The notes under the pieces are model-generated. The model saw nothing but the letters and a program-made list of their open reading frames with translations. It was not told where the DNA came from and did not search any database. Made by a program: the position numbers and the translations under genes. This document shows positions 12,079 to 13,106 of a DNA stretch of 13,106 nucleotides, one piece after another. This DNA comes from Desulfobulbaceae bacterium UBA2213 (GTDB taxonomy: Bacteria > Desulfobacterota > Desulfobulbia > Desulfobulbales > Desulfocapsaceae): positions 1 to 13,106 of the forward strand of contig DCUN01000149.1 of the NCBI GenBank assembly GCA_002327225.1, in the 5' to 3' direction. Each line of letters starts with the position of its first letter. The stretch's first letter is position 1.

Positions 12079-13106
12079 TTACGCCTCAGGGTGAGCTTCA
12101 TTGCCCATCGGCAGGGTCACGGTGGCTACGGTTCCACCGCTGGCTCCTGGTTGCAGTGAAAAGGTGCCCTGGTGTTCGGCCACGATTTTCTTGACCAGGG
12201 CCAGTCCCATACCCGTGCCATAAATCTTGGTGGTGAAAAAAGGGTCTGTTGCTTTGGCGAGCGTGCTCTTGAGTATCCCTATGCCGCTGTCAGCAATGAT
12301 AATAGAGATCTTTTCTTCGTCCTGCCGGGTGTTGACCTGAAGGAGGCCGCCATCCGGCATGGCCTCAATACTGTTACGGAGCAGATGCAGGATCATTTGC
12401 CTGATCTGCTGGGAATCGATACAGAGAGAGGGACCCGGATCGCTCAGGTTGAGCTGGTAGTCGATCCCCTGTTTTTTCATGGCCCCATAGAGCAGCATGA
12501 CACTCTTGCGGATCAGCGGATAGAGGGGCTGCATGGTTTTCTGGGCGTCACCTTCAGAGACAAAGCTGAAAAGATCTTCAAGGGTGGCTTCGATCTTGCT
12601 GGCATCGAGGGCCATGACATTGAGAAACTTCAGGATGTCGGGATCGGTGACCTTTCTGGTGAGCAGTCTGGCCGTGCCGCCGATGGAGGTAATGGGGTTG
12701 CGGATGGCATGGACCAGTTGGGCCGACATGTGGCCAATAGTCGCATAGCGTTCGGCATCAACCAGCAGGTCCTTATTTTTTTCCAGCTCCTGGCTGACGG
12801 CTTCCAGCTCATGCATTTTGAAGAGCATTTTGGTGTAGAGGTAACTATGCTCGATGGCCAGGCTTGCCTGGCTGGCAAAGATCTCCAGATCTGAGATGTC
12901 TCCCCTGCTGATCGGGTGGTGGGTGATAAAGTTGTCGGCGATGAGAACACCCAGGGATTGATTGGGAGAAAAGAGGGGGACGATGATAAAGGTATCCTCC
13001 TGCAACAGCTCAAGGAGTTGCGGGGTGACGGGGTGATCTTTGGCCTGACCGTTGTCGACGAGGATGGTTTTTCGTTCAGAGCAGGCGCGGATGAGGATAT
13101 GGTCTG
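12079..13106 (-). CDS. GAF-domain sensor histidine kinase, N-terminus cut by window edge
   Basis: The frame is open from the window edge, giving 341 residues ending at 12079. The first 90 or so residues look like the end of a GAF sensory domain (IVPLFSPNQSLGVLIADN, then LEIFASQASLAIEHSYLY). A short coiled coil (about 92-117) leads to the HisKA H-box ATIGHMSAQLVHAIRNPI, with H132 the likely phospho-acceptor. The HATPase domain follows: N-box LLRNSIEAM (N244), G1 box ADSGIGI (D272), the DPFFTTK loop (287-293) and G2 box GTGMGLAL (296-303). No receiver domain is attached at the C-terminus, so a separate response regulator is expected, probably outside the window. All core catalytic motifs are intact. 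A TTG at 13005 is not the start, since GAF-like sequence continues upstream of it. Confidence 0.93.
   Translation of the reverse strand, partial: DHILIRACSERKTILVDNGQAKDHPVTPQLLELLQEDTFIIVPLFSPNQSLGVLIADNFITHHPISRGDISDLEIFASQASLAIEHSYLYTKMLFKMHELEAVSQELEKNKDLLVDAERYATIGHMSAQLVHAIRNPITSIGGTARLLTRKVTDPDILKFLNVMALDASKIEATLEDLFSFVSEGDAQKTMQPLYPLIRKSVMLLYGAMKKQGIDYQLNLSDPGPSLCIDSQQIRQMILHLLRNSIEAMPDGGLLQVNTRQDEEKISIIIADSGIGILKSTLAKATDPFFTTKIYGTGMGLALVKKIVAEHQGTFSLQPGASGGTVATVTLPMGNEAHPEA

Noticed and set aside
12172..12894. Long plus-strand frame of 240 codons opposite the histidine kinase
   Set aside because: It is antisense to an intact GAF/HisKA/HATPase gene with all catalytic motifs, and has no recognisable protein features.

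Overview
The window looks like a chromosomal segment of a sulfate-reducing or related member of the Desulfobacterota, most likely Desulfobulbales-like. That placement is inference from gene content: an EF-G of the type common in that phylum, a membrane-anchored 12-haem cytochrome c with one c3-style CX4CH motif, a porin-like barrel, and a GAF histidine kinase. I see no rRNA, tRNA, CRISPR array, transposase, integrase or phage gene.

Layout. 1-438 is the 3' end of an EF-G gene. 547-1254 encodes a RecA/KaiC-like P-loop ATPase of unknown role. Next come a 90-nt structured repeat (1311-1400), a strong terminator (1407-1446), a stand-alone HIS6-type hisA (1474-2244) and a coupled 68-aa gene. From 2593 a tight run encodes an HDOD protein, a metallo-beta-lactamase-fold hydrolase and glutamine-dependent NAD synthetase, followed after 58 nt by the multihaem cytochrome. 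The cytochrome converges with a hypothetical gene on the minus strand. Further along the minus strand lies a porin-like gene with a clear promoter and terminator. A 390-bp AT-rich divergent region with a very long hairpin leads into a 14-segment MFS drug exporter. A second copy of the 90-nt repeat follows, then a GAF/HisKA/HATPase histidine kinase (minus strand, cut by the window end).

The protein genes are mostly ordinary; the unusual content is intergenic. (1) The two 90-nt repeats, about 10.6 kb apart, are the same length without gaps and about 84% identical. They fold into the same 17-position hairpin with a paired G-C to A-T change, and the hairpin's 3' arm can alternatively pair with an upstream strand. 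(2) The converging cytochrome and hypothetical genes both end inside heptanucleotide arrays (cagagga units) in opposite orientation. Each gene takes its TGA stop, in the same phase, from a near-identical variant unit (cagatga and catatga). (3) The MFS start codon abuts another heptad-like tract, and its leader carries a stem of 7 + 15 bp. (4) A textbook terminator ends only 27 nt before the hisA start codon. Together these suggest a genome colonised by small repeats that settle at gene boundaries and can rewrite gene ends.
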